Positions 7,598 to 15,723 of a DNA stretch of 64,000 nucleotides are shown in pieces (position 1 is the stretch's first letter; each line of letters begins with the position of its first letter). A program made the translations under genes and the position numbers. The DNA lies in NCBI RefSeq assembly GCF_023218075.1, contig NZ_JALPTB010000001.1, positions 124,001 through 188,000 on the forward strand, given 5' to 3'. Origin of the DNA: Rhodococcus sp. HM1 (GTDB lineage Bacteria; Actinomycetota; Actinomycetes; Mycobacteriales; Mycobacteriaceae). The notes under the pieces are model-generated. The model made no database searches. It worked only from the letters and a program-made list of their open reading frames with translations, and had not been told where the DNA came from.

Positions 7598-9933
7598 GCC
7601 GTCACCGTCCGGGCCTGCTCGATCATCGACACGATGGTCGACGGGGTCAGCGGCAGCCGGGTGATCTCGACTCCGAAGGGGGAGAGGGCATCTGCGACCG
7701 CGTTGACGACCGCGGGCGACGATCCGATCGCGCCGCCTTCGCCGACGCCCTTGTGGCCGCCCGGTCCGGGACTCGGTGTTTCGATGTGCCCGAGTTCGAT
7801 GTCGGGGACCTCCGTGGTGGTCGGCAGCAGGTAATCCATGAACGTGGTGGTCACGGGGTTGCCGGTCTCGTCGTAGGCCAGGTGCTCGTAGAGGGCGCCG
7901 CCGATGCCCTGCACCGTGCCGCCCCAGATCTGGCCCTCGACGACGTTGGGGTTGATCATGGGGCCGCAGTCCTCGCTGACGATGTAGCGCAGGAACTTCA
8001 CCGCACCGGTCGCGATGTCGACCTCGACCGTGCACAGGTGCGTCGCGTTGGCCCAGATCATCATGTTCTCGGCGCGGTAGCGGCCGCTCGCCTCCAGCCC
8101 CGGGGGCACACCCGGCGGCAGTGTCTCGGTCTGGAAGTACGCGATGTCCGCGATCTCCTGCAGCGACAGCCCGGCTCCCGGCACGCCGCGGACCGTCGCG
8201 CGGCTCTCGGCGAGTTCGATGTCCTCCGGGGCGGCTTCGAGGCGGTGCGCGGCGATCGCGAGGATACGTTCACGCAGTACCGACGCGGTCTCACCGACCG
8301 CGCCGGCGGTCATCGCCCCTGAGCGGCTACCGCCCGTGCCGGCACCGAACGGCGAGACGGCCGTGTCGCCCTGGATGGTGTTGACGTCGGAGAGGGCGAC
8401 GCCGAGCGCGTCGGCGGTCAGCTGGACGACGGTGGTTTCGAGGCTGTTGCCCGACGACCCGCCCGCGACGTAGACGTTGACCTTGCCCGACGGTTCGATG
8501 CGGATGGTCGCGCCCTCGGTGCTGTGGAACGGGGTTGCGCCGGCGGTGGGTTCGAGGTAGGTGCAGGTGCCGACGCCGATGTAGCGGCTCTCGGCGCGGG
8601 CCTGCTCCTGTTCGCGGCGGAACGCGTCGTAGTCGAGCATGGCCAGTGCCTGCTCGAAGGTCTCGCGCGGGGTGACGTCGCTGAACGGCATGCCGGTCGG
8701 TGCCGCGACCGGGAATTCGTCGCTGCTGTACATGTTCCGGCGCCGGAGTTCGGCGGGGTCGAGGCCGATGCGCCGGGCTGCGCTGTCCAGCAGCACTTCT
8801 CGTGCCATGGACTCGTACTGCCACGGACCCCGGTAGGCGACGCGGCCGACGGTGTTGGTGTAGTGCAGTTTCAGGCTGAACGTCGCGGCGGGGATGCGGT
8901 AGGGGCCGGGGAAGAGCATGCCGACGGCGGATGCGGCGGTGATCGGGGACGGGATCGGGTAGGCGCCGACGTTCTGCACGTGGTCGAGCGTCGCGGCGAG
9001 GATCCTGCCGTCGGCGTCGAACGCCATGCGGGCCTCGCCGTGTTCCTGCCGTGCCATGCCTGCGGACATCATGTGTTCCTGCCGGTCCTCGATCCACTTG
9101 ACCGCGAACGGCAACATCGTCGCCGCGAGCATGATGCAGATGTCCTCGCGCTGTGGCACGACCTTCTGTCCGAATCCGCCGCCGGTGTCGCGCATGAGCA
9201 CGCGGACCCGGTGTTCGTCGATGCCGAGCAGCTTCGCGCAGAACGCGCGGACCTCGTGCGGCGACTGGGTCGACGCCCAGATCGTCATCTCTCCGGTCGA
9301 TTTCGTCCACTCGGCGACCAGGCCGCGCGTCTCCATCGGCACCGCGATGTAGGCCTGCTGATGGATGGTCCGGCTCACGACGTGCGGGGCCTCGTCGAAG
9401 ATGCGCAGCAGGTCCTCGGACGGCGGGATCGCCATGCCGCCGGCGTTGTTGCCGGGGAACTGTGCGTGGACGAGTTCCTCGTTCGTGTCGGCGGTGGCGT
9501 AGTCGACGACGGGGGTCAGCGCGTCGTAGTCGACGGCGACGAGTTCGGCGGCGTCCTCGGCGATGTAGCGGTCGCGGGCGATGACCAGCGCGACCGGGTC
9601 GCCGACGAACCGGACCTCGTCCTCGGCGAGCGGCGGCCAGTTCAGGCTCGGCATGAACGGCCCGTCCAGCGCGTACTTCTGCTCGTGGACGCGCGGGTTG
9701 AGATCGGACGCGACGAACACCGCGTGCACGCCGTCGAGTGCCTCGGCCTCGCTGGTGTCGATCGAGAGGATTCTGCCGCGGGGAATCGGGCTGCGGACGA
9801 AGCACGCGTGGAACATGCCCGGGCGGGTCACGTCGTCGACGAACAACCCGGCTCCTGTGAGCAACCGAGGGTCCTCGACGCGTGGAACGCGGGTACCGAC
9901 ATAACAGGACGGAACTGCGGGGGTCACGCTCAC
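7594..9933 (-). CDS. Molybdenum hydroxylase large (molybdopterin-binding) subunit, CoxL-like but not form I CODH
   Basis: Catalytic subunit binding the Mo-pterin cytosine dinucleotide cofactor; 779 aa, as expected. Conserved segments include GTRVPRVEDPRLLTGAGLF at the N-terminus, DTGGGFGQK, a cofactor-binding region around SSGNSLETTVVQLTADALG, and GVGEGGAIGSSPAV near residue 729, whose Glu is the expected catalytic base. The active-site loop near residue 367 reads AYRGPWQ. Form I CO dehydrogenases have AYRCSFR and form II AYRGAGR, so Cys is absent and the substrate is probably not CO. No MCD-cofactor chaperone (XdhC/CoxD/CoxF-like) or CoxG-like gene adjoins. It starts 66 nt downstream of the divergent promoter region. 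Confidence 0.9.
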   Translation of the reverse strand: MSVTPAVPSCYVGTRVPRVEDPRLLTGAGLFVDDVTRPGMFHACFVRSPIPRGRILSIDTSEAEALDGVHAVFVASDLNPRVHEQKYALDGPFMPSLNWPPLAEDEVRFVGDPVALVIARDRYIAEDAAELVAVDYDALTPVVDYATADTNEELVHAQFPGNNAGGMAIPPSEDLLRIFDEAPHVVSRTIHQQAYIAVPMETRGLVAEWTKSTGEMTIWASTQSPHEVRAFCAKLLGIDEHRVRVLMRDTGGGFGQKVVPQREDICIMLAATMLPFAVKWIEDRQEHMMSAGMARQEHGEARMAFDADGRILAATLDHVQNVGAYPIPSPITAASAVGMLFPGPYRIPAATFSLKLHYTNTVGRVAYRGPWQYESMAREVLLDSAARRIGLDPAELRRRNMYSSDEFPVAAPTGMPFSDVTPRETFEQALAMLDYDAFRREQEQARAESRYIGVGTCTYLEPTAGATPFHSTEGATIRIEPSGKVNVYVAGGSSGNSLETTVVQLTADALGVALSDVNTIQGDTAVSPFGAGTGGSRSGAMTAGAVGETASVLRERILAIAAHRLEAAPEDIELAESRATVRGVPGAGLSLQEIADIAYFQTETLPPGVPPGLEASGRYRAENMMIWANATHLCTVEVDIATGAVKFLRYIVSEDCGPMINPNVVEGQIWGGTVQGIGGALYEHLAYDETGNPVTTTFMDYLLPTTTEVPDIELGHIETPSPGPGGHKGVGEGGAIGSSPAVVNAVADALSPFGVEITRLPLTPSTIVSMIEQARTVTA

Positions 9934-10028
9934 TCGTCACCTCGGACTTCGCACGAACAAGGACGCTGGACGGTCGAGATCGCTGTGTGCTGAGCACTTG
10001 TTTAGCATCAGCTCGAAAGAGATGTCAA

Positions 10029-10055
10029 TCACATTCTCCTTATTGGAGAGTGTGA
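10029..10055. promoter_or_regulatory. Inverted repeat upstream of the molybdenum hydroxylase operon
   Basis: TCACATTCTCC, 5-nt spacer TTATT, GGAGAGTGTGA: 11-nt arms with one mismatch, 96 bp upstream of the large-subunit start and in an AT-richer stretch. The size fits a dimeric regulator operator. Which protein binds is unknown. Confidence 0.5.
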
Positions 10056-10105
10056 ATTGCCTGCATGGCCCGCCTCGAACCGGGAGCGTTCTTGACGGGC
10101 AAGGG

Positions 10106-10144
10106 GTGAACGACGTTCACTGGGGCGCGGTGAACATCGTTCAC
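10106..10144. promoter_or_regulatory. Paired operator upstream of the MFS-TetR operon
   Basis: Two copies of a 15-bp palindrome, GTGAACGACGTTCAC (10106-10120) and GTGAACATCGTTCAC (10130-10144), with centres 24 bp apart. They are embedded in a larger inverted repeat whose outer arms are CAAGGGG and CCCCTTG. The second palindrome ends 24 bp before the GTG start at 10169. The geometry is typical of a TetR-type operator, and a TetR gene is the second gene of the operon. Confidence 0.75.
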
Positions 10145-10168
10145 CCCTTGCGAGCGATGGAGAACACC

Positions 10169-11635
10169 GTGACCCCAGATCATCCGAGCCCCTCGGCGGG
10201 CACCCCCGCGCCGGTACGGTCCGGTACCGCCGTCACCGCGCTGCTGAGCCTGGCAGGGCTCGTCGTCGCGCTGCAGACCACCCTCGTGGTCCCGCTGCTG
10301 CCGAACCTGCCGGGCATCCTGAACGTCAGCGACGGCGACGCCACCTGGCTCGTCACGATCACGCTGCTCACCGGCGCGGTTACGACGCCCATCGTCTCGC
10401 GCATGGCCGACATGTACGGCAAGCGCCGGATGATGGTCCTGTGCCTGTCGATGATGGTGCTCGGCTCCCTGATCGCCGCCCTCGGTGGCACCTACATCGC
10501 GGTCCTCGTCGGCCGCGGCTTCCAGGGTTTCTCCTCCGCGCTGATCCCGGTCGCGATGGCGGTCCTGCGTGACCTGCTCCCGCGCGAGAAGGTGGCAGCC
10601 GCCGTCGCCCTGGTCAGCGCCACGATGGGTATCGGCGGCGCACTCGGCCTGCCGGCCGCGGGCCTGCTGTTCGACCACCTGGGCTGGGCCTCGGTGTTCT
10701 GGATCTCCGCCGCCGCGGGCACCCTGCTGCTGACCGGCATTCTGATCCTCGTTCCGGCCGGCGTCACCGGTACCCGCGGCCGGTTCGACGTCGCCGGCGC
10801 GATCCTGCTCTCGCTCGCCCTGATTGCGCTGCTGCTCGGCATCTCGAAGGGACCGGCCTGGGGCTGGACCAGCCCGCGCATCCTGCTGAGCCTCGCGGCC
10901 GCCGTCGTCGTCCTCACCGTGTGGGTTCCCTACGAACTGCGCGTGAAGGCGCCGATGGTCGACCTGCGGGTCTCGATGTACCGCCCGGTGCTGCTCACGA
11001 ACATCGCGGGCTTGTTCGTCTCGTTCGCCGCGTACGCCAACACCCTGGCGACGACCCAGCAGCTGCAGCTGCCCGAGGCCACCGGATTCGGATTCGGGCT
11101 CAGCGCCGCGACCGCGGGCCTGTGCATGGTGCCCGGCGGCCTGGCCATGATGATCTTCTCGCCCGCGTCGGCCCGGATCACCGCGCGGTTCGGTGCCCGC
11201 GCGACGCTGGTCGCGGCGACCCTCCTGATGACCTTCGCCTACACCTTCCGCATGACCTTCGACGACACCGTCGTGCTCATCGTCGTGGGCAGCGTCCTGG
11301 GGAGTATCGGCAACGCGGTGGCCTTCGCGACCATGCCGGCGCTCATCATGAGTTCGGTGCCGTTGAGCGAAACCGCCGCCGCCAACGGCGTCAACGCGCT
11401 GCTGCGCACCGTCGGCTCGTCGGGCATGAGCGCCGTCGTCGCCGCGCTGCTGACCGCAATCACCATCGACGTCGCGGGACAGACCCTGCCCGGGCACGGC
11501 GCGTTCGTCGCGATGTTCGGCGTCGCCGCCACCGCGACCCTCTTGGCTACCCTGGCCGGTGTGTTCCTTCCGAAGCCCACCCGTGCCCGCGCAGAACAGG
11601 TGACCATCCCGGAATCCGTCCGGGCAGGATCGTGA
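10169..11635 (+). CDS. MFS drug-resistance-type exporter (DHA2-like)
   Basis: Probable proton-driven efflux protein in the inner membrane. 488 aa with many hydrophobic segments starting VTALLSLAGLVVALQTTLVVPLLPNLPGILNV. The MFS loop 2-3 motif is RMADMYGKRRMMVLCLSMMV, followed by GRGFQGFSSALIPVAMAVLRD and a motif C-like GIGGALGLPAAGLL. The GTG at 10169 is preferred because GGAG lies 6 nt before it; an in-frame ATG at 10157 is the alternative and has no good ribosome site. Its stop overlaps the start of the TetR gene (GTGA). A dual palindrome lies directly upstream. Substrate unknown. Confidence 0.88.
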   Translation: MTPDHPSPSAGTPAPVRSGTAVTALLSLAGLVVALQTTLVVPLLPNLPGILNVSDGDATWLVTITLLTGAVTTPIVSRMADMYGKRRMMVLCLSMMVLGSLIAALGGTYIAVLVGRGFQGFSSALIPVAMAVLRDLLPREKVAAAVALVSATMGIGGALGLPAAGLLFDHLGWASVFWISAAAGTLLLTGILILVPAGVTGTRGRFDVAGAILLSLALIALLLGISKGPAWGWTSPRILLSLAAAVVVLTVWVPYELRVKAPMVDLRVSMYRPVLLTNIAGLFVSFAAYANTLATTQQLQLPEATGFGFGLSAATAGLCMVPGGLAMMIFSPASARITARFGARATLVAATLLMTFAYTFRMTFDDTVVLIVVGSVLGSIGNAVAFATMPALIMSSVPLSETAAANGVNALLRTVGSSGMSAVVAALLTAITIDVAGQTLPGHGAFVAMFGVAATATLLATLAGVFLPKPTRARAEQVTIPESVRAGS

Positions 11636-12180
11636 CCGACCGGACGACGCGCGACGTCATCCTCGACGTCGCGCGGCAGTTGTTCACCGAACGCGGATTC
11701 ACCTCGACGACGATCCGTGACATCGCCGAACGCGCCGGTGTCTCACCGGCATTGGTGATGAAACTGACCGGCAGCAAGGCCCAGCTCTTCGAGGCCGCGG
11801 TCCCGGATGCGCCGAACGTCGGCGAACCCGACCATCCCGCCGAGCCGCTCGGCCACCGGATGGCCCGGGCACTCGTCGAACGCCGCGATACCGGCGACTT
11901 CGAATTCTGGGCGATGGCGCCGTTCCTGCTGCAGGAAGCGCCCGACCGGGAGGAGGCACGCGCGAAGATGGCGGCGCGGTTCGTGCCGCGCATCGCGACC
12001 GTGATCGGTGAGGACACCCCGGAGAAGGTCCGCGCGCGGCTCGTCGTCACGTTGCTCCTCGGGCTGGCAAGCGGGCTGCGAACCTTCGAACTCGTCACCC
12101 CCGACGTCATCGAGAGCCGTCGGCTGATCGACACCTACGGCGCGCTCATCCAATCGATCATCGACGACCCGACACTCTGA
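11632..12180 (+). CDS. TetR family transcriptional regulator
   Basis: 182 aa. The N-terminal helix-turn-helix is clear: TRDVILDVARQLFTERGF followed by TSTTIRDIAERAGVSPALV and a variant of the usual YxHFxxK stretch (MKLTGSKAQLFEAAV). The C-terminal ligand-binding half (about 60-182) is helical. The GTG start overlaps the exporter stop (GTGA), so it is cotranscribed and probably represses its own operon through the palindromes at 10106-10144. The gene ends 13 bp from the convergent cobIJ stop. Confidence 0.92.
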   Translation: MTDRTTRDVILDVARQLFTERGFTSTTIRDIAERAGVSPALVMKLTGSKAQLFEAAVPDAPNVGEPDHPAEPLGHRMARALVERRDTGDFEFWAMAPFLLQEAPDREEARAKMAARFVPRIATVIGEDTPEKVRARLVVTLLLGLASGLRTFELVTPDVIESRRLIDTYGALIQSIIDDPTL

Positions 12181-12193
12181 CCTCTCCAGGCGC

Positions 12194-13711
12194 TTACCGC
12201 ACGGATCGGGCCGTCCACACGGCACCCGAGGACGTTACCGAAGTACCTGCGGCGCCGACGATCACGAGGCATTTCATGTCGATTGTCGCCGGATCCAGCT
12301 TCTCGAGCGTGGTGACCTCGAGAGACTCCCCGGGCCGGCCAACGTCCCGGCCGACGACGACCACGGTGTCGGCCGGGCGGTGCCGCAGCAGCACCGTCTT
12401 GGCGTCGGCGACCTGCGTCGTGCGCGACCGCGACGCCGGGTTGTAGATGCCGAGGACCAGATCCGCCTGCGCGACAGCGACGAGGCGTTTCTCGATGACC
12501 GGCCACGGCTTGAGCCGGTCGGACAGGCTCATCACCGCGAAGTCGCCACCGATGGGGGCACCGGCGCGCGCGGCGACAGCCTGGATCGCGGACACACCCG
12601 GGATCACCCGGACCGGAACCGCTGCGTAGCGGTCGTCCTGCGCGGCCTCGAACACCGCCGACGCCATGCCGAACACGCCCGCGTCGCCGCCGGACACGAC
12701 CGCGACCTTCTCGCCCCTCAGTGCCAGCTCGAGAGCAAAGCGCGCGCGGTCCACCTCGACGGTATTTCCGCTCGAATGACGGTGCAGCCCCGGACGAACC
12801 GGCACCCGATCCACATAAGGCCCGTACCCGATCACATGATCCACGTCGGCGAGCGCCGCGGAAGCCTCCGGGGTCAGCCACCGCTCGTCGGCGGGACCCA
12901 GCCCGATCACCAGCAGCTCCTGCGCCGCAGGCAGTTCCGGATTCTGTACGACCTCGGGTCGGGAACGGTCGGCGGTGTCACGATTGCGCGGCGCCCGGTC
13001 GCCGGGCGCCAGGATCACCGAGAAGTACGGCACCGCATCGGGATCCACCTCAGCGGCCGGTGCGATGCGCTGGCCACCCATCGACGCGCGTTCGACATAG
13101 ACGGCGTCGTCGAGCCGGCCGGCCTGGGCGAGGGCGTTGCGCACGGCGGGAAAGGTCCGGCCCAGCTTCATGATCACGGCGCCGTCCGTGTCGGCGAGGC
13201 GCCGCGCCAGTTCCGGTTCCGGCAGGGTGCCGGGCAGGATCGTGAGCACGTCGGTGCGTCGCACGAGCGGTTCCGCGGCTGCGGCGGCCGCGGCGGAGAA
13301 CGACGTCACGCCCGGAACGACTTCGGCAGCATGCTGTTCCGAGAGTCGATCGTGCAGGTACATGTAGGAGCCGTAGAACAGCGGATCGCCTTCGCAGAGC
13401 ACGACGACCGTCCGGCCGGCGTCGAGGTGTGCCGCGAGCCGTCCGGCGCAGTCGTCGTAGAAGTCGGCGATCGCGCCGTCGTACCCGCCGGGGTGGTCGG
13501 TGGTGCCGGTCGTCACCGGATACACCAGCGGTTCCTCGAGTGCGCCGTCCGGGATGAGTTCGGCAGCAATGGATCGTGCGATGGATCGGCCGTGCGTGCC
13601 GGAGTGGTACGCGATGACGTCGGCCTCGCCGATCAGCCTCGCCGCCTTGCGGGTGATCAGTTCGGGATCGCCGGGGCCGAGACCCACGCCGTAGAGTCGT
13701 CCGGTGCTCAT
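12194..13711 (-). CDS. cobIJ: Bifunctional precorrin-2 C20-methyltransferase / precorrin-3B C17-methyltransferase
   Basis: A fusion of two tetrapyrrole methylases performing methylation at C20 and, after ring contraction, C17. The CobI half (about 1-240) starts RLYGVGLGPGDPELITRKAA and has VVVLCEGDPLFYGSYMYLHDR and EVVPGVTSFSAAAAAAAEPL. The CobJ half (about 265-505) starts LLVIGLGPADERWLTPEAS and has KVAVVSGGDAGVFGMASAV, RVIPGVSAIQAVAARAGAP and LVLGIYNPASRSR. The 505-aa length matches the mycobacterial fusion. The ATG at 13711 overlaps the cobH stop. It is last in the cobG-cobH-cobIJ operon and converges with the TetR gene. Confidence 0.95.
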   Translation of the reverse strand: MSTGRLYGVGLGPGDPELITRKAARLIGEADVIAYHSGTHGRSIARSIAAELIPDGALEEPLVYPVTTGTTDHPGGYDGAIADFYDDCAGRLAAHLDAGRTVVVLCEGDPLFYGSYMYLHDRLSEQHAAEVVPGVTSFSAAAAAAAEPLVRRTDVLTILPGTLPEPELARRLADTDGAVIMKLGRTFPAVRNALAQAGRLDDAVYVERASMGGQRIAPAAEVDPDAVPYFSVILAPGDRAPRNRDTADRSRPEVVQNPELPAAQELLVIGLGPADERWLTPEASAALADVDHVIGYGPYVDRVPVRPGLHRHSSGNTVEVDRARFALELALRGEKVAVVSGGDAGVFGMASAVFEAAQDDRYAAVPVRVIPGVSAIQAVAARAGAPIGGDFAVMSLSDRLKPWPVIEKRLVAVAQADLVLGIYNPASRSRTTQVADAKTVLLRHRPADTVVVVGRDVGRPGESLEVTTLEKLDPATIDMKCLVIVGAAGTSVTSSGAVWTARSVR

Positions 13712-14358
13712 TCCTGCTCCTGCGCCAGTGCATTGAGTGCGGACGACGCCATCGCCGACCCGCCGCGTCGTCCCCGGACCGCGAGGAACGGGATCTGCAG
13801 TTCGTGTTCGATCAGGGCTTCCTTCGACTCCGCGGCACCGATGAAGCCGACCGGCACACCGACGATGGCGGCCGGTCGCGGGGCGCCCGCGTCGAGCATC
13901 TCGAGCAGGTGGAACAGGGCGGTGGGTGCGTTGCCGATCGCGACGACCGCGTTCGCGAGGTGCTCGGCCCACAGCGACACCGCCGCCGCGGACCGGGTTG
14001 TACCCCACCGTTCGGCGAGGCCCGGCACCCGGGGATCGCCGAGCAGACACAGCACCGGGTTGTCCGCCGGCAGCCGTTTGCGGGTCACGCCGCTGGCGAC
14101 CATGTTCGCGTCGGTGAGGATCGGGGCACCGGAGTTCAGTGCGTTCCGTGCCGCCCCGACCAATCCGGGATGGATGACCAGATCGCGGGTCAGGTCGGTC
14201 TGGCCGCTCGCGTGGATCATCCGCACCGCGACCTTCTCCGCGTCGGCCGGGATGCCCGAAAGGTCGGACTCGGCGCGGATCGTCGCGAACGAGCGAACGT
14301 AGATCTCGGCGCCGTCGGTTTCGTACTCGTACCGGCGGGGTGGGGGTGTCTCGATCAC
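13708..14358 (-). CDS. cobH: Precorrin-8X methylmutase
   Basis: Moves the C11 methyl group to C12, giving hydrogenobyrinic acid. 216 aa from the GTG at 14356-14358, which overlaps the cobG stop as GTGA; an upstream in-frame ATG would run far into cobG and is rejected. Family motifs include IYVRSFATIRAESDL, AVRMIHASGQTDLTRDLV (containing the catalytic His), GAPILTDANMVASGVTR, and VGVPVGFIGAAESKEAL near the C-terminus. It is the middle gene of the cobG-cobH-cobIJ operon. Confidence 0.94.
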   Translation of the reverse strand: MIETPPPRRYEYETDGAEIYVRSFATIRAESDLSGIPADAEKVAVRMIHASGQTDLTRDLVIHPGLVGAARNALNSGAPILTDANMVASGVTRKRLPADNPVLCLLGDPRVPGLAERWGTTRSAAAVSLWAEHLANAVVAIGNAPTALFHLLEMLDAGAPRPAAIVGVPVGFIGAAESKEALIEHELQIPFLAVRGRRGGSAMASSALNALAQEQE

Positions 14359-15428
14359 ATGGAACTCCTGGCGACGACGAGGGTATGGGGAAAATGTGGT
14401 GCGCCGCAAGCACGTTCACATCCGACGATGTGGACATGCCGGGAAGGGGCCGGCCCCGCGACGGTTCGTCGGGCCACTTCTCGCGTATCGCTGCGGGCGA
14501 GACTACACCGGGGTGCGCCGGTGCACGCGGACACCCGAGACCACGGCGAATCCTCGGCAGCGTCGAATCCCACAGCCGTGAGCGCCTCCACGTCGGTGCC
14601 GGCGGGAAGGACGAGTCCGCGCCAGGGCGTGACGATCACACCGCGGTCCGGAAGTGCCGCGACCATCGACGGCGTCAGGATTCCCAGGGGAACCCGGACG
14701 GACAGGGCGCCGTCGAGAACCCCGTACGGCATTCGGGACCTCTCCGGGCGGGGGAGCGGTGCGGTACCACCCAGTTCGCGGCCCTCACCGGGCAGTTGCC
14801 GCACGTTCCAGCGGGTTTCGCGGATCGCGACGAACCTCAGCGCGGTGTCGATCAGTGTCCGGACCGCGTCCGCAGTCGGGACGACCGGTCCGCTCAGGGC
14901 GCCGATCCCGATCCGCATCCGATCCGAATCGAGCGCCGTCGCGGACAGATCGCACCGGAGACCGGCGACGTCGCCGCGGCCGTCGTCGACACCGAACAGG
15001 AACCGGCCCGGCAGGTCGGCGAGCGCCGGTTCGCGGCACAGCGCAGCGTCGAGTGCACCGATGATCGGGCGCACATCCGCGAACCCTCCGGTGAGTCCCG
15101 ACAGCGGGGACGCGACGATGTTGCGGACCCGTTCGTGGCTCGCGGACGGGAGGAACCCGGCCGTCGCGACCGATTCGATCAAGCCGGTGGGCACGCCGCC
15201 GCACTCGTCGACGACGACACCTCTGACCTGCAGGTTTCCCCGAGAGGTGAGGTGTACGTCGCCGTCCGCGAATGCGCGTGAGGCCGCCGCGAGGAGTCGC
15301 AGACCCCCGTCGGGAAGACGCCCGCCCGGGGCGCGAACGCGCACCAGTGCGCCGTCCGCGGCGAGGTGCGGCCGCAGCAGGCCGGGGCAGCGATCCGGAG
15401 GGAGATGGTCGGCCGAATGGTCCGTCAT
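14355..15428 (-). CDS. cobG: Precorrin-3B synthase (oxygen-dependent hydroxylase, nitrite/sulfite-reductase fold)
   Basis: The oxygen-dependent step that prepares ring contraction, the hallmark of the aerobic route. 357 aa with a sulfite/nitrite-reductase-type architecture. The N-terminal ferredoxin-like domain includes HLTSRGNLQVRGV. The 4Fe-4S/siroheme-type ligands near the C-terminus are CTGAPRC and GCERACG. Start ATG at 15428 (MTDHSADH); an ATG six codons upstream is possible. It is the first gene of cobG-cobH-cobIJ and lies back-to-back with the cobN riboswitch. No riboswitch was recognised in its own short upstream region, which is only 46 bp up to the start of the divergent riboswitch. 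Confidence 0.9.
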   Translation of the reverse strand: MTDHSADHLPPDRCPGLLRPHLAADGALVRVRAPGGRLPDGGLRLLAAASRAFADGDVHLTSRGNLQVRGVVVDECGGVPTGLIESVATAGFLPSASHERVRNIVASPLSGLTGGFADVRPIIGALDAALCREPALADLPGRFLFGVDDGRGDVAGLRCDLSATALDSDRMRIGIGALSGPVVPTADAVRTLIDTALRFVAIRETRWNVRQLPGEGRELGGTAPLPRPERSRMPYGVLDGALSVRVPLGILTPSMVAALPDRGVIVTPWRGLVLPAGTDVEALTAVGFDAAEDSPWSRVSACTGAPRCSLARSDTREVARRTVAGPAPSRHVHIVGCERACGAPHFPHTLVVARSSM

Positions 15429-15474
15429 GGGCGCACATGGTTGCACACCTGCCGAAATCGTGCGCTAGGCTCGG

Positions 15475-15649
15475 CGTGCCGTGGTGCTCGGGAAGCCGGT
15501 GGGAAACCGGCGCGGCCCTCGCCACTGTGAGCGGGTAGTTGTTCGCCCTCGTCCGTGCCGGTTCGCCGGTGCGGAGACCACTGGAGTCACCTCCGGGAAG
15601 GTCGGCCGAGCAGCGTCGATCCGTCAGCCAGGAGACCGGCCACGGCACG
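15475..15649 (+). ncRNA. Cobalamin riboswitch upstream of cobN-cobF
   Basis: P1 is formed by CGTGCCGTGG (15475-15484) and CCACGGCACG (15640-15649), perfectly complementary. Between them are the conserved GGTGCTCGGGAAGCCGGTGG and GAAACCGGCGCGGCCCTCGC, then CCACTGTGAGCGGG. Next come GAGACCACTGG and CCGGGAAGGTCGGC, and the B12 box AGCCAGGAGACCGGCC. The cobN GTG lies 61 nt after P1, with a short leader open reading frame between. Confidence 0.95.
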
Positions 15650-15678
15650 CGAGGTCCACGAGGGTTTGGAGACTGAAC

Positions 15679-15723
15679 ATGGCTGTATTCGTGCTGTTCC
15701 GGGGCGCGCAGTGCCGCGCCTGA
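15679..15723 (+). CDS. Putative 14-codon leader peptide overlapping the cobN start
   Basis: ATG at 15679 with a TTGGAG ribosome site 7 nt upstream encodes MAVFVLFRGAQCRA and stops at 15721-15723, past the cobN GTG (15711) in another frame. It is the best-placed initiation site immediately after the riboswitch. cobN's own GTG has only a weak G-rich stretch before it. cobN may be translated by coupling to this leader. The alternative is a sequencing or real frameshift at the start of cobN; coding conservation cannot be judged here. Confidence 0.45.
   Translation: MAVFVLFRGAQCRA

Noticed and set aside
7594-9933. Aerobic CO dehydrogenase (form I CoxL)
   Set aside because: The active-site loop is AYRGPWQ and lacks the Cys of AYRCSFR; no cox accessory genes are adjacent.
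15679-15723. cobN as a frameshifted gene starting at 15679
   Set aside because: The GTG at 15711 gives a normal CobN N-terminus, so a leader peptide is the simpler reading; a sequencing error cannot be fully excluded.
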